In this document: piece after piece, positions 9,770-17,208 of the stretch
How the letters are laid out: each line of letters begins with the position of its first letter
How positions within the stretch are numbered: the stretch's first letter is position 1
DNA from: a virus
Strand: one strand, 5' to 3'
IMG/VR virus record: IMGVR_UViG_3300025892_000055
Span: 1-36,818 of that record
DNA: 36,818 nt
Notes under the pieces: model-generated
Databases searched by the model: none
Told to the model about the DNA's origin: nothing
The model's input: the letters and a program-made list of their open reading frames with translations, nothing else
Made by a program: the position numbers and the translations under genes

Positions 9770-10273
9770 TTATGAAAACTCCTTGTAAGCTCGTGCTGCT
9801 TTTGTTCCTGTTTCTAAAGCTGACAGCAGTAAACTAGGTTTTGACACAGGTTTACTTAACCTCATCATCTCTTGTTGGAATCCAAACCCTTGTTCTTCTA
9901 AAGCTAACTCAGTACCTACAGCTTTAAACTCTTGTTGTCTAGCTTGTGCTGATTTAACTCTACCGTACTGTGCGTATAAATCATCAATAGGTGCTTCTGA
10001 TATAGCTCCTGCTTCTCCCATCGCTGTGACACCTGTAGCAACTCTTTGACTTTGTTCGAGAGCTAACTGCTCCATCTTCCTAGCTTCTGCTTCTTTGTCT
10101 TGTGCTTCTCTAAGTCTAGTAGCAGATTGTTCTCTTTGAAAGCGTTGTCTTTCTACAGCTTGTCCTTGTGCTTGATACGCTGCTTGTTGTTTAGCTTGTT
10201 GACGCTGTGCTGAGAATTGCAATGCTCCTTGAACACCTGATACCGCTGCCATTGCTATTGCTGGATTACACAT
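9770..10273 (-). CDS. Internal virion protein (T7 gp14-like)
   Basis: 167 aa, compared with 196 aa for T7 gp14. The N-terminus MCNPAIAMAAVSGVQGALQF is typical of this family: CNP-x-A followed by a small-residue hydrophobic helix. A long Gln/Arg/Glu-rich helical region follows (AKQQAAYQAQGQ, QREQSATRLREAQDKEAEA). In T7, gp14 is an inner-core protein ejected to form the outer-membrane part of the DNA channel. The gene has a good SD (GAGAGGAAG about 9 bases before ATG) and lies between the gp13-like and gp15-like genes. Annotation by context and N-terminal signature is firm. Confidence 0.88.
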   Translation of the reverse strand: MCNPAIAMAAVSGVQGALQFSAQRQQAKQQAAYQAQGQAVERQRFQREQSATRLREAQDKEAEARKMEQLALEQSQRVATGVTAMGEAGAISEAPIDDLYAQYGRVKSAQARQQEFKAVGTELALEEQGFGFQQEMMRLSKPVSKPSLLLSALETGTKAARAYKEFS

Positions 10274-10279
10274 AATAAA

Positions 10280-10720
10280 TTACTTCCTCTCTATCTTAAA
10301 TGACTTATAACCAGGATAATTGCAATCTTCAAAAGTAGCACCTAACCAAGTTAACCACCTGACACTAAGTGTATTAGCTTCCATGACATAGTTTGTTAAG
10401 TAGTCAAATCCATCCATTAAGTCATCTATCCACTCTTGTGATTCTTTAACAAATTTCTTCTTTATCGTATAAAATTTCCTAGTACCTAACAACCAAGCTA
10501 TACCTACATTCCCTCTCGGACTAACTCCAAAGCAAGCTAATAGACCGTCTTGATCTGTCTTGACGCTGTAGCATTTACTGCTTGATTCAAATGATCCGTA
10601 CACAGCATCTCTAGGGTGGTGCATCAATCCAATACACTCCATCATATCCTCTTCTCGTAAGTCCTCATATAACATAGGAGCATCGAGGTCTGCCATACTA
10701 GGTTCAATTCTAACCTCCAT
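10280..10720 (-). CDS. Internal virion protein A / acetyltransferase-like (T7 gp13-like)
   Basis: 146 aa from the ATG at 10720. An in-frame ATG lies 33 bases upstream, inside tail tube B, but only the 10720 start has an SD (CAAGGAG, 8 bases upstream), and it gives a length close to T7 gp13 (138 aa). The N-terminus MEVRIEPSMADLD and the segments GLLACFGVSPRGN and GIAWLLGT fit the reduced GNAT (N-acetyltransferase) fold seen in gp13 homologues; whether it keeps enzymatic activity cannot be told. T7 gp13 is needed for virion morphogenesis. The start overlaps the tail tube B stop by 11 bases, suggesting coupled translation. Confidence 0.82.
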   Translation of the reverse strand: MEVRIEPSMADLDAPMLYEDLREEDMMECIGLMHHPRDAVYGSFESSSKCYSVKTDQDGLLACFGVSPRGNVGIAWLLGTRKFYTIKKKFVKESQEWIDDLMDGFDYLTNYVMEANTLSVRWLTWLGATFEDCNYPGYKSFKIERK

Positions 10721-13700
10721 ATCTTCTACTCCTTGATATAATTGTTGATTCAAACTCTGCTGCTAACAGTTTCACTGGTAAAGCACTAGAAGATTTAATT
10801 TCGATAGTGGCATCATTAGGTTGAGCTTGTACGGCAAACTTAAAGAATCCAGTCTCAGGTGTGAATTTACTAAGTGTACTGACAGAAGCTAACAAACTTG
10901 GGTTGTAAGTGTAAGTGTATTTATCTCTAAATTTAGGTGTTACTTCTACAGTGAAGTGTCCTGTGTCTGCATATTCAATACTACCGTTACGAATAGTTTG
11001 GAATGTGTAATCAGATGCTGACCGTCCACCTCTCTCTGTAGGTTGTTTTAAGTTCTGCTTAGAGAACCTGTATAACATATCATATTCAAATCCTATGAAG
11101 AAATCATTGAAATCTAAGTACTCATATCCTTCTTGCCATAGCGGAGCAGCAGAAGCAAAAGCACCAGCTAATCCCCATTCAGGACTTGAGGGAGGTTTAT
11201 TAGCATCAGTAGATACATGACCTGTAGTACATACATATAACACTTCTTCAGTGTAGCTCTGCCCACTAGACCAAGACGCTGCTGCTTGAGTTGTTGTTAT
11301 AATCCTCCAATAGCTTTGCCAATCAGCACCTTCTCCAGGCTTCTTAGCTGCGTCTGATGTATGTGTTTGTGTACAGATGTATTTAATATTTCCTACCTGT
11401 ACAGGATCAGCACCATAACTAACAAAGTCAGCAATCAATCCTTTCACCACTGCTCTTGTATCGTCTGTGTTATCTATGATTAATTCTCTTTTGTTACCAT
11501 TCTTAGTATATAACGACATACCAGTTTGGAATTTAAACCCACTCTGTGTACCTATTTCAGTAGCGTTGGATATGTTCTGTCCGTTAATATTAACAGTTGA
11601 ACTCACATACCAACCTAGAAAAGTTAAGAAAGTAGAACTACCTGGAAGTCTATGATCTAACAATAAAGCATAGTTCTTATCACTTTCAACCAATCCATTT
11701 TCCATAGGAATCGTTTCAATGTAAGTACCTATACTGTCGGTAGTTATAACATAAAGTGTAGACTCAATGAAGTAGAAACTTCTTACATCCTTAGCAAAAG
11801 AGAAAGTCATCCAAGCACTCTGTATCTTCTCATTCCCTTGCCAAAAGTACTTATATACATACAGCTTCTTATAGTCACTATCTGATTGTACAACCACCAT
11901 ATTCTCAGCTGCACTACCTTCCATCCTGACTATGTTAGTAGGTATGTACTTATTTATCTGTTCTGTTATCTCAGCTGATCTGTATGTCTCAGTGTTATTA
12001 TCTACTGTGTATTCAAGCAGTCCTTCAAAGTTATTTCTTTTAAAGTTAAAGTATATATAACTACTAAGTGCTAACGGACGAATAGTATCCGATACATCAA
12101 ACTCAGTCACAGGTGATATAGTAACAGTTTTAGGTGTTAACAAATCTCCACCTCTAAGTACAAACTGAGTCTTCGGAGAGAACAACATCAACTTCTCTTG
12201 GAAAGCTTGTGCGTGTTTAAGAATACTAATCTTAGTGTGTGATACACCTACATCTATTGGAGCAGAGTCTAACAGAGATTGTGTGGTAGTCCTGAAGAAG
12301 TTAAAGTATTCATCTGCTTCAGACATTATAACTCCATCGTTAACCAAGAATCCTAGTCTATTCTTAAAGAAGAAGATGTCATTGATCGTGTTGTTAGTAA
12401 AAGAAGGAAATGGATTACTAAAATCATCCCCTGCATTCCTACCTTCCCACTCAACAGTTTTTAAAGTAAACCCTGTAATCTTACCTGTGGACGGAGTAGG
12501 TACTAACCTAACAGGCATTGTGTCTTCATCTAAGAAAGAATCTATACCAGTAGAAAGTCCTTTGTCTGTACTATCATTTTGCCATCCTGATGTTTCTATC
12601 CAACTTCCTTCTCCAAACTCTTCGTTGTCCTTGGTCTTAAATTGTACATAGTAATCATCTTGGTCTAAATCTGCGTCTCCAATAATCTTAACTCTAAATA
12701 AATTGTAACAAGATTTAGGAAGATCAGTGATGCTGTCTACTTCTTTGTAAATAACACCTAATCCTTGATTAGCTAATCCATCAGTGACTCTAACTCTAAA
12801 ATCTGTATCAGCAGAAATCTTTATAACACTCCCTTGTCTATCTGTAGTGAACTTAGCAGAACTAGAAATAGTTACACCTGATAGAGTAGGGAAAGTACCT
12901 GTTCCACCATCGCTGTCATAACTTGTAGTTTTATAAGTAGTTTTAGGTCGTCTGTCTATTGATCTGATATGGGTAGTTGTCGTGGTGTCTCTAGTTGTAG
13001 CTTTTATTATTAACCTGAAACCACTTTTATCCACTGCGTTAGGGTCTCTATAAGATGTAGATAAAGTACTGCTAAACCCTGAACCTTTATGAGTTATCGT
13101 AGAAGAAGTAACTTGATTTCCACTTATCGTTAACACACCTCCAGCACCGCTTCCTATTACAGCACCGCTACTGTTATATTGAAATACACTAAAAGTGTAA
13201 TCCCTGCCCCTCCTGTAGCTACTAAATGTATCAGGAAATCCTGAACCTCCTGTTAAACTCAAAGCATCTAAAGTGCCTCCACTTGCTGTAAGCTCATCTA
13301 TACAAGATAGTAAATCTTTAGCTATAAACTCTGTGTCAGCATGTGCTCCTTTAGGTTCTACATCTGCTGGTCCACTAATATAAGTAGCAGGAGGTACTCC
13401 TGCGTTACCGTGAGCTGTGTTAGTATAATCGTGATGAGCACCAGAAGTATTACCTTGTAAAGAAGAAACTAAAGGAACTAACTGACCGTCTAAGTAAATA
13501 CTGTAAGCTTTCTCATAGTCTCCTAACTTAACAAATATCAAAGCATCTTTATCTAAATCTCTAGTTTTTAAATCGGCATCTGTTTTCTTAGCTACAGTCT
13601 TCTTTTTATTAACAAGAAAGGTAGAGTCTGCAATGGTTAACGCTCTAAGGTCTTTGACAGGGTTAAAGTCACCTGACGATACAGATAGATAAGCTTGAGC

Positions 13701-14024
13701 AGTAGCGTCCTCTACAGTAATAGTCATTGGTCCACCGTCTTCTAAATCAAAAGCTTTTAATCCGTTACCTCTGTCGTAAGTAATAACATATCTATTGTCA
13801 TTATCTCTATCAACATAGTGAGTAAATATCTCAGCTGTAAGATTAGTACCTAGCTGTGCGTTAACTTGATTTAAGAACCTACTGTTAGGTCTCTTAACAA
13901 GTCCCTCTACTACAGTTGACCAAGCATTTATCTGCTCATCACACTGTCCAGGGTATCTTAAATTGTCAGGTTGTTGTGATACACCTTGGGCAAGGTTAGG
14001 AATACTGGTGTTAAGCAGTGGCAT
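10710..14024 (-). CDS. Tail tubular protein B / nozzle (T7 gp12-like)
   Basis: 1104 aa; T7 gp12 is 794 aa, so this version carries about 300 extra residues. The N-terminus MPLLNTSIPNLAQGVSQQPD, followed by RYPGQCDEQINAWSTVVEGL, is the hallmark of the family: QGVSQQP and the start of the nozzle propeller. The protein forms the distal tail tube and carries the fibres. Around residues 870-950 there are two similar units (YICTQTHTSDAAKKPG...W and YVCTTGHVSTDANKPP...W) that look like small CBM5/12-type carbohydrate-binding modules. The Thr/Ser/Gly-rich region at about 190-400 may be another insertion. The start has a modest SD (AGGTAAAG) and lies 2 bases after the tail tube A stop. Confidence 0.93.
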   Translation of the reverse strand: MPLLNTSIPNLAQGVSQQPDNLRYPGQCDEQINAWSTVVEGLVKRPNSRFLNQVNAQLGTNLTAEIFTHYVDRDNDNRYVITYDRGNGLKAFDLEDGGPMTITVEDATAQAYLSVSSGDFNPVKDLRALTIADSTFLVNKKKTVAKKTDADLKTRDLDKDALIFVKLGDYEKAYSIYLDGQLVPLVSSLQGNTSGAHHDYTNTAHGNAGVPPATYISGPADVEPKGAHADTEFIAKDLLSCIDELTASGGTLDALSLTGGSGFPDTFSSYRRGRDYTFSVFQYNSSGAVIGSGAGGVLTISGNQVTSSTITHKGSGFSSTLSTSYRDPNAVDKSGFRLIIKATTRDTTTTTHIRSIDRRPKTTYKTTSYDSDGGTGTFPTLSGVTISSSAKFTTDRQGSVIKISADTDFRVRVTDGLANQGLGVIYKEVDSITDLPKSCYNLFRVKIIGDADLDQDDYYVQFKTKDNEEFGEGSWIETSGWQNDSTDKGLSTGIDSFLDEDTMPVRLVPTPSTGKITGFTLKTVEWEGRNAGDDFSNPFPSFTNNTINDIFFFKNRLGFLVNDGVIMSEADEYFNFFRTTTQSLLDSAPIDVGVSHTKISILKHAQAFQEKLMLFSPKTQFVLRGGDLLTPKTVTISPVTEFDVSDTIRPLALSSYIYFNFKRNNFEGLLEYTVDNNTETYRSAEITEQINKYIPTNIVRMEGSAAENMVVVQSDSDYKKLYVYKYFWQGNEKIQSAWMTFSFAKDVRSFYFIESTLYVITTDSIGTYIETIPMENGLVESDKNYALLLDHRLPGSSTFLTFLGWYVSSTVNINGQNISNATEIGTQSGFKFQTGMSLYTKNGNKRELIIDNTDDTRAVVKGLIADFVSYGADPVQVGNIKYICTQTHTSDAAKKPGEGADWQSYWRIITTTQAAASWSSGQSYTEEVLYVCTTGHVSTDANKPPSSPEWGLAGAFASAAPLWQEGYEYLDFNDFFIGFEYDMLYRFSKQNLKQPTERGGRSASDYTFQTIRNGSIEYADTGHFTVEVTPKFRDKYTYTYNPSLLASVSTLSKFTPETGFFKFAVQAQPNDATIEIKSSSALPVKLLAAEFESTIISRSRRYGG
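10729..10735 (-). promoter_or_regulatory. Shine-Dalgarno that sets the gp13-like start
   Basis: CAAGGAG on the minus strand ends 8 bases before the ATG at 10720. It lies within the last codons of tail tube B and decides between two in-frame starts of the gp13-like gene. Confidence 0.75.
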
Positions 14025-14026
14025 CT

Positions 14027-14605
14027 TTACCTGTCAAGTACTCTTAGTACGCTGTAGTTATCAAAGATAGTTCTGTCTGCATTCTCAGAGTCGCTTTCAA
14101 TAGCTCTAGCTTTTGCTTCTATCTCATCCCTCAAAGCAAATCCTTCTATCTCACGACTGCCTAAGAACCTAGCAGCAAAGATTCTAGCTGATTTAACAGC
14201 TATGTAATGTCTAAATTGTTCAGGTAGTTCTTCAAAATCCAACTCAAAAGTAATAATAGCTTTTAAGTCCTTAGTCCAAGTATCTCTGTGGTTCTTCCTG
14301 TCGTACAGTGTAGTACCTCTTTGTACAGGATCAGAGTCTGTGTATATCTCAGGGTCTAAGTCTACCTTTAAAGTGTTAATCGGAAGAGTAATCTTACTAG
14401 TACTAGAATCTGGTACTAATGGATAATCATACTCTGTATTGTAATGCCATCCTTCTGATTGAATAGCTTTACTAGTTTCTTCTAACGCATGGACTGCTTG
14501 TGTAACGGTTACAGGAACACTTGTTCCACTTAAAGTATTAACAGGTGACTCTCCTATTACAGAGATCATAATGTTTACCGCTTCTAGTTTCGTTGTCAGT
14601 GCCAT
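14027..14605 (-). CDS. Tail tubular protein A / adaptor (T7 gp11-like)
   Basis: 192 aa, almost the length of T7 gp11 (196 aa). Family features: MALTTKLEAVNIMISVIGES at the N-terminus, the TSKAIQSEGWHYNTE segment, and the PEQFRHYIAVKSARIFA helix near the middle. It forms the dodecameric adaptor ring between portal and nozzle. It is the first tail gene after the capsid gene and is separated from it by a gap holding a terminator-like hairpin (14633-14660). No SD is visible; the leader before ATG is TTTTTATTTATTAAGCT. Confidence 0.95.
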   Translation of the reverse strand: MALTTKLEAVNIMISVIGESPVNTLSGTSVPVTVTQAVHALEETSKAIQSEGWHYNTEYDYPLVPDSSTSKITLPINTLKVDLDPEIYTDSDPVQRGTTLYDRKNHRDTWTKDLKAIITFELDFEELPEQFRHYIAVKSARIFAARFLGSREIEGFALRDEIEAKARAIESDSENADRTIFDNYSVLRVLDR

Positions 14606-14632
14606 AGCTTAATAAATAAAAATATCAGTGAA

Positions 14633-14660
14633 GGGGAGTGGAACGAATCCAAACCTCCCC
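14633..14660 (-). terminator. Hairpin downstream of the capsid gene (T7 T-phi position)
   Basis: On the minus strand GGGGAG pairs with CTCCCC, and inside it TGGA pairs with TCCA, with a GTT bulge and a TTCGT loop. A T-rich stretch (ATTTTTATTTATT) starts about ten bases after the stem. It lies 24 bases after the capsid stop, where T7 has its T-phi terminator. This is probably a partial terminator that makes the capsid transcript more abundant than tail transcripts. The U-tract is not directly adjacent, so its efficiency is uncertain. Confidence 0.65.
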
Positions 14661-14683
14661 AACACCGAAGAGAGAATCCTAAG

Positions 14684-15760
14684 TTAGGAAACAAGTTCGA
14701 TAGCACACTCAGGACGGAGGATTCCGTGTCCCATAGCATACTTAGCAACGAACAATGTACCTTGACGCTCAATCTGATATTCAGACTCAGTAGCAAGATC
14801 AAGTAACTTAACTGTTCCAACAGCAGCTGAGTGTCCTACGATACCCAAGCTATTGCGGAAGTCACCGTTGTATCCTGCTCCACCTGCACCGAAAACATCA
14901 TTGCTTGCAGCACCGTCTCCAGTAGTAACAGCTGATAAATCAGTTGATGGAATGTGAGTTGACTTATAGATTTGGATACCAGCTACTTGTGCAATGCTAC
15001 CAGAAGCAAGTGATCCTGAACCTCCTACATCTTTATTAGCAGCAGAAGTATTGATAGCAACTGCACCGCTACCTCCTGTAATAAGTTTGTAGTATTCACT
15101 AGGACGAAGAACTGCAAAGCGTCCATCACCAGGAATATCGTTCTCGTCAAGCTTTTGAGCAGCTGTGAACAAAGCAGTAATTAACTCTGCACCTGTAACA
15201 GCAGCTGGAGTACCAGCAACATCACCTGCACTGAAGTCATTGTTAGCAACATCAAGTTGTCCACCTGTCTTACCACCTGTGATAACAGCAGAGCTACGAG
15301 CAGCAGCAATGAATGTCTTAGAGATAGCAGTGTCAAATCGAAGTGCAAGAGCTTTACCTAACTCGTTAGCGTAAACTGAACGAATGTCGTAGTGATTCTT
15401 TACATCATCAATGTTAGCTAAGAAAGTAGAAGCAACAAGCATCTTATCGATAGTTATTGTCTGTTCAGCTTTCTTAATGTCGCTGAGGTATGTGCTACTA
15501 GAACCACCTTCTTCAGCGATGTTCTCGCCTGGTGTGTGGTAATTAGCTGTTGCAATACCTGTTACTGGGAACTGAGCGGATTTACCGTTCTCAATTGTAC
15601 GAATAGTGTGTAAGGGTTTGAAAACATTGGACTCCTCAAAGGTCTGTAGAATTTCTCCACTGAACTTTTTAAGAAACAACGCATTGTCAGCAGCATCTGA
15701 GCCACCAACAGAATTAATCTGACCTACACGACTGGGGTCTGTTATACCTTCTCCTGCCAT
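14684..15760 (-). CDS. Major capsid protein (T7 gp10A-like)
   Basis: 358 aa; T7 gp10A is 345 aa. Family signatures are clear: ALFLKKFSGEILQTFEESNV, the RTIENGKSAQFPVTG segment, the HTPGENI turn in the E-loop region, and the C-terminal hydrophobic VAKYAMGHGILRPECA. The HK97-fold shell protein assembles on the scaffold encoded two genes upstream. It has the best SD in the virion block (AGGAG, 10 bases before ATG), in keeping with high expression, and is followed by a terminator-like hairpin. An overlapping frame continues past the stop, but I see no slippery site and no supported gp10B-like frameshift product. Confidence 0.97.
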   Translation of the reverse strand: MAGEGITDPSRVGQINSVGGSDAADNALFLKKFSGEILQTFEESNVFKPLHTIRTIENGKSAQFPVTGIATANYHTPGENIAEEGGSSSTYLSDIKKAEQTITIDKMLVASTFLANIDDVKNHYDIRSVYANELGKALALRFDTAISKTFIAAARSSAVITGGKTGGQLDVANNDFSAGDVAGTPAAVTGAELITALFTAAQKLDENDIPGDGRFAVLRPSEYYKLITGGSGAVAINTSAANKDVGGSGSLASGSIAQVAGIQIYKSTHIPSTDLSAVTTGDGAASNDVFGAGGAGYNGDFRNSLGIVGHSAAVGTVKLLDLATESEYQIERQGTLFVAKYAMGHGILRPECAIELVS

Positions 15761-15770
15761 AATATATGAT

Positions 15771-15775
15771 CTCCT
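15771..15775 (-). promoter_or_regulatory. Shine-Dalgarno of the capsid gene
   Basis: AGGAG on the minus strand, 10 bases before the capsid ATG. It stands out because most genes in this window lack an SD. It lies at the end of a gene-free gap (15761-15881) that may also hold a late promoter, though I could not identify a promoter consensus there. Confidence 0.7.
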
Positions 15776-15881
15776 ATTTTAAGTTTATAATTGTGTATGT
15801 ATTTGTTGTGACTTTCGTTAGAACCTTTGATCGAGATTGTCCACCGCAGTGGGTCTTGACATTAGCTTTACTAATTGTCAT

Positions 15882-15986
15882 TTAAAGTAAATTAAGTAGT
15901 ATAATTCCACCTAAGCAAAGAACAGTCAAGACAATAGCTTTCTCCTTCTTTGTAAGTGAGTTATAAATTTTTATGAGTTTATTCAT
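15882..15986 (-). CDS. 34-aa single-span membrane peptide
   Basis: The frame from ATG at 15986 to TAA at 15882 encodes 34 aa: a short Lys-rich head (MNKLIKIYNSLTKKEKA) followed by one strongly hydrophobic helix (IVLTVLCLGGIILLNLL). Its ATG overlaps the TGA of the lipoprotein gene as ATGA, which indicates translational coupling. Together the two genes form a membrane pair between scaffold and capsid. The function is unknown; a small holin-like or antiholin-like peptide is possible but unproven. It is easily missed because of its size. Confidence 0.68.
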   Translation of the reverse strand: MNKLIKIYNSLTKKEKAIVLTVLCLGGIILLNLL

Positions 15987-16399
15987 TTGTTTTGTGCTTT
16001 ATTGTGAACATAGCGAGTGTAGATTAACGGTACTACATTCCAAAGGATAACACCGATAAGACATAGTTTCAAGAACCCATATATCTCATCTAACATAGAA
16101 TCAAAGAATCCATTATCCATCTCTTCATTGAGTTGTTGTTGTACAAGTTTTTGTACATCTCCTTCAGTGATTGCTTTTACTTTGTTAGCTAATCCTTTAT
16201 TCTCTTCCATCAATTTAGCTCCCTCTCCTATCCCCCATCCAAGGGCAGCACCACCAGCAGCAGGACCAGGACCACCTAAAGCACCCACTGTTGCTCCTCC
16301 CACACTTCCTGCTAACGGATAAAAAGAAGCCTTGGAACATCCACCTAAAAGAACCAGAACCAACACTGGCAAGAAAAAAGATGGAGTCCAAGGCTTCAT
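15983..16399 (-). CDS. Predicted lipoprotein with glycine-zipper and C-terminal membrane segment
   Basis: 138 aa. Residues 1-20 form a signal sequence (hydrophobic VLVLVLLGG) ending in a lipobox-like LGGC with Cys21 as the likely lipidated residue. Residues 30-62 are very Gly/Ala-rich (GSVGGATVGALGG, AAGGAALGWGIGEG), a glycine-zipper pattern. A helical charged region (63-100) follows, and a second hydrophobic segment at about 108-127 (FLKLCLIGVILWNVVPLIY). It lies 23 bases after scaffold and is coupled by ATGA to a 34-aa membrane peptide. T7 has no gene here. Possible roles include a spanin-like or holin-like lysis factor or a superinfection-exclusion lipoprotein; none can be chosen from sequence alone. 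Confidence 0.82.
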   Translation of the reverse strand: MKPWTPSFFLPVLVLVLLGGCSKASFYPLAGSVGGATVGALGGPGPAAGGAALGWGIGEGAKLMEENKGLANKVKAITEGDVQKLVQQQLNEEMDNGFFDSMLDEIYGFLKLCLIGVILWNVVPLIYTRYVHNKAQNK

Positions 16400-16422
16400 A
16401 TATATGAACCTACCAAATAAAA

Positions 16423-17199
16423 CTACAGGTAATTGTGACTAACTGCGATGCGTCTGTCAATCTCTTCGTGATAACTTTTGTCACCACTCTTGTATCGAGG
16501 ATCAGACATTGCACGAGCAAGTTCTTGATTAGATTTAAAAGGCATTGTAGATGAACCATTTACAGCACCTTGTACCAACTTAGGAGTAACTCCGTTCTCT
16601 GCTTTAAATTGTGCGTATAATCCTTTGGTAGCAAGTTTAGCTTGTTCAACACTACCGTTCTGTACGATGTCATCAAAAGTATTTACTTCTTCAGGAGATA
16701 GATTATTAGCAGCCCACTCAGCCATTTGATCCCAATTACCTTCAGTAACAGCTTTGATACTACCTTCTTCACTTTGTTGTAGTGCTTGTTGACCAGCAGC
16801 GTAGCTATCTACTAACTCCTTCGGTAACCCAACCTCAGCAAGATTCTTATAGGTCTCTTCAGATATAACACCGTCATTCTCAAAGAACTCTTTACTAGCT
16901 TCAGCAATAACAGTATTAGTATTCGTATCTTCTGTATCGGTGTCCTCTTGTTGTTCATCGCTTTGCTCTCCTTCTTCTTGTTCTTGTTCGTTAGCCCCTG
17001 CTCCCATCTTCTTTTCAAGTTCACTATAGGCATTAGCCATATCTTCAGGACTCTTGAATTTCTCAGGTAACCACTCAGGTCTATCCTCTTGCGTTTCTTG
17101 TGTTTGTTCTTCAGATACTGCATCAACAGCTTCTTCTGACTCTGGGTCAATCTCCTGTGGTGCTCTCTCATTTATCTCTACTCGGTGTAATTCAGCCAT
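16423..17199 (-). CDS. Capsid assembly scaffolding protein (T7 gp9-like)
   Basis: 258 aa; T7 gp9 is 307 aa. The protein is very acidic in its N-terminal half (DPESEEAVDAVSEEQTQE; then EQEEGEQSDEQQEDTDTED), contains the typical WLPEKFKSPEDMANAYSELE segment, and ends in a helical capsid-binding region (DPRYKSGDKSYHEEIDRRIA). It is the internal scaffold for prohead assembly and leaves before or during packaging. It starts 9 bases after the portal stop with AGAGAG just upstream. The Lys/Arg-rich frame overlapping it at 16812-17171 is a shadow. Confidence 0.93.
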   Translation of the reverse strand: MAELHRVEINERAPQEIDPESEEAVDAVSEEQTQETQEDRPEWLPEKFKSPEDMANAYSELEKKMGAGANEQEQEEGEQSDEQQEDTDTEDTNTNTVIAEASKEFFENDGVISEETYKNLAEVGLPKELVDSYAAGQQALQQSEEGSIKAVTEGNWDQMAEWAANNLSPEEVNTFDDIVQNGSVEQAKLATKGLYAQFKAENGVTPKLVQGAVNGSSTMPFKSNQELARAMSDPRYKSGDKSYHEEIDRRIAVSHNYL

Positions 17200-17208
17200 A
17201 TCTCTCTG

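Noticed and set aside
14596-14820. Frame continuing beyond the capsid stop as a possible gp10B-like frameshift product
   Set aside because: No slippery heptamer is visible near the stop, and the extension would run through the terminator-like hairpin; the sequence has no capsid-like features.
15841-15857. CCACCGCAGTGG mini-hairpin upstream of the capsid gene as terminator or riboswitch
   Set aside because: Only four paired bases and no U-tract; too weak to call.
16812-17171. 119-aa Lys/Arg-rich frame overlapping the scaffold gene
   Set aside because: It is the shadow of the acidic, GAA/GAG/CAA-rich scaffold sequence read in another frame; no start signal and no sensible fold.
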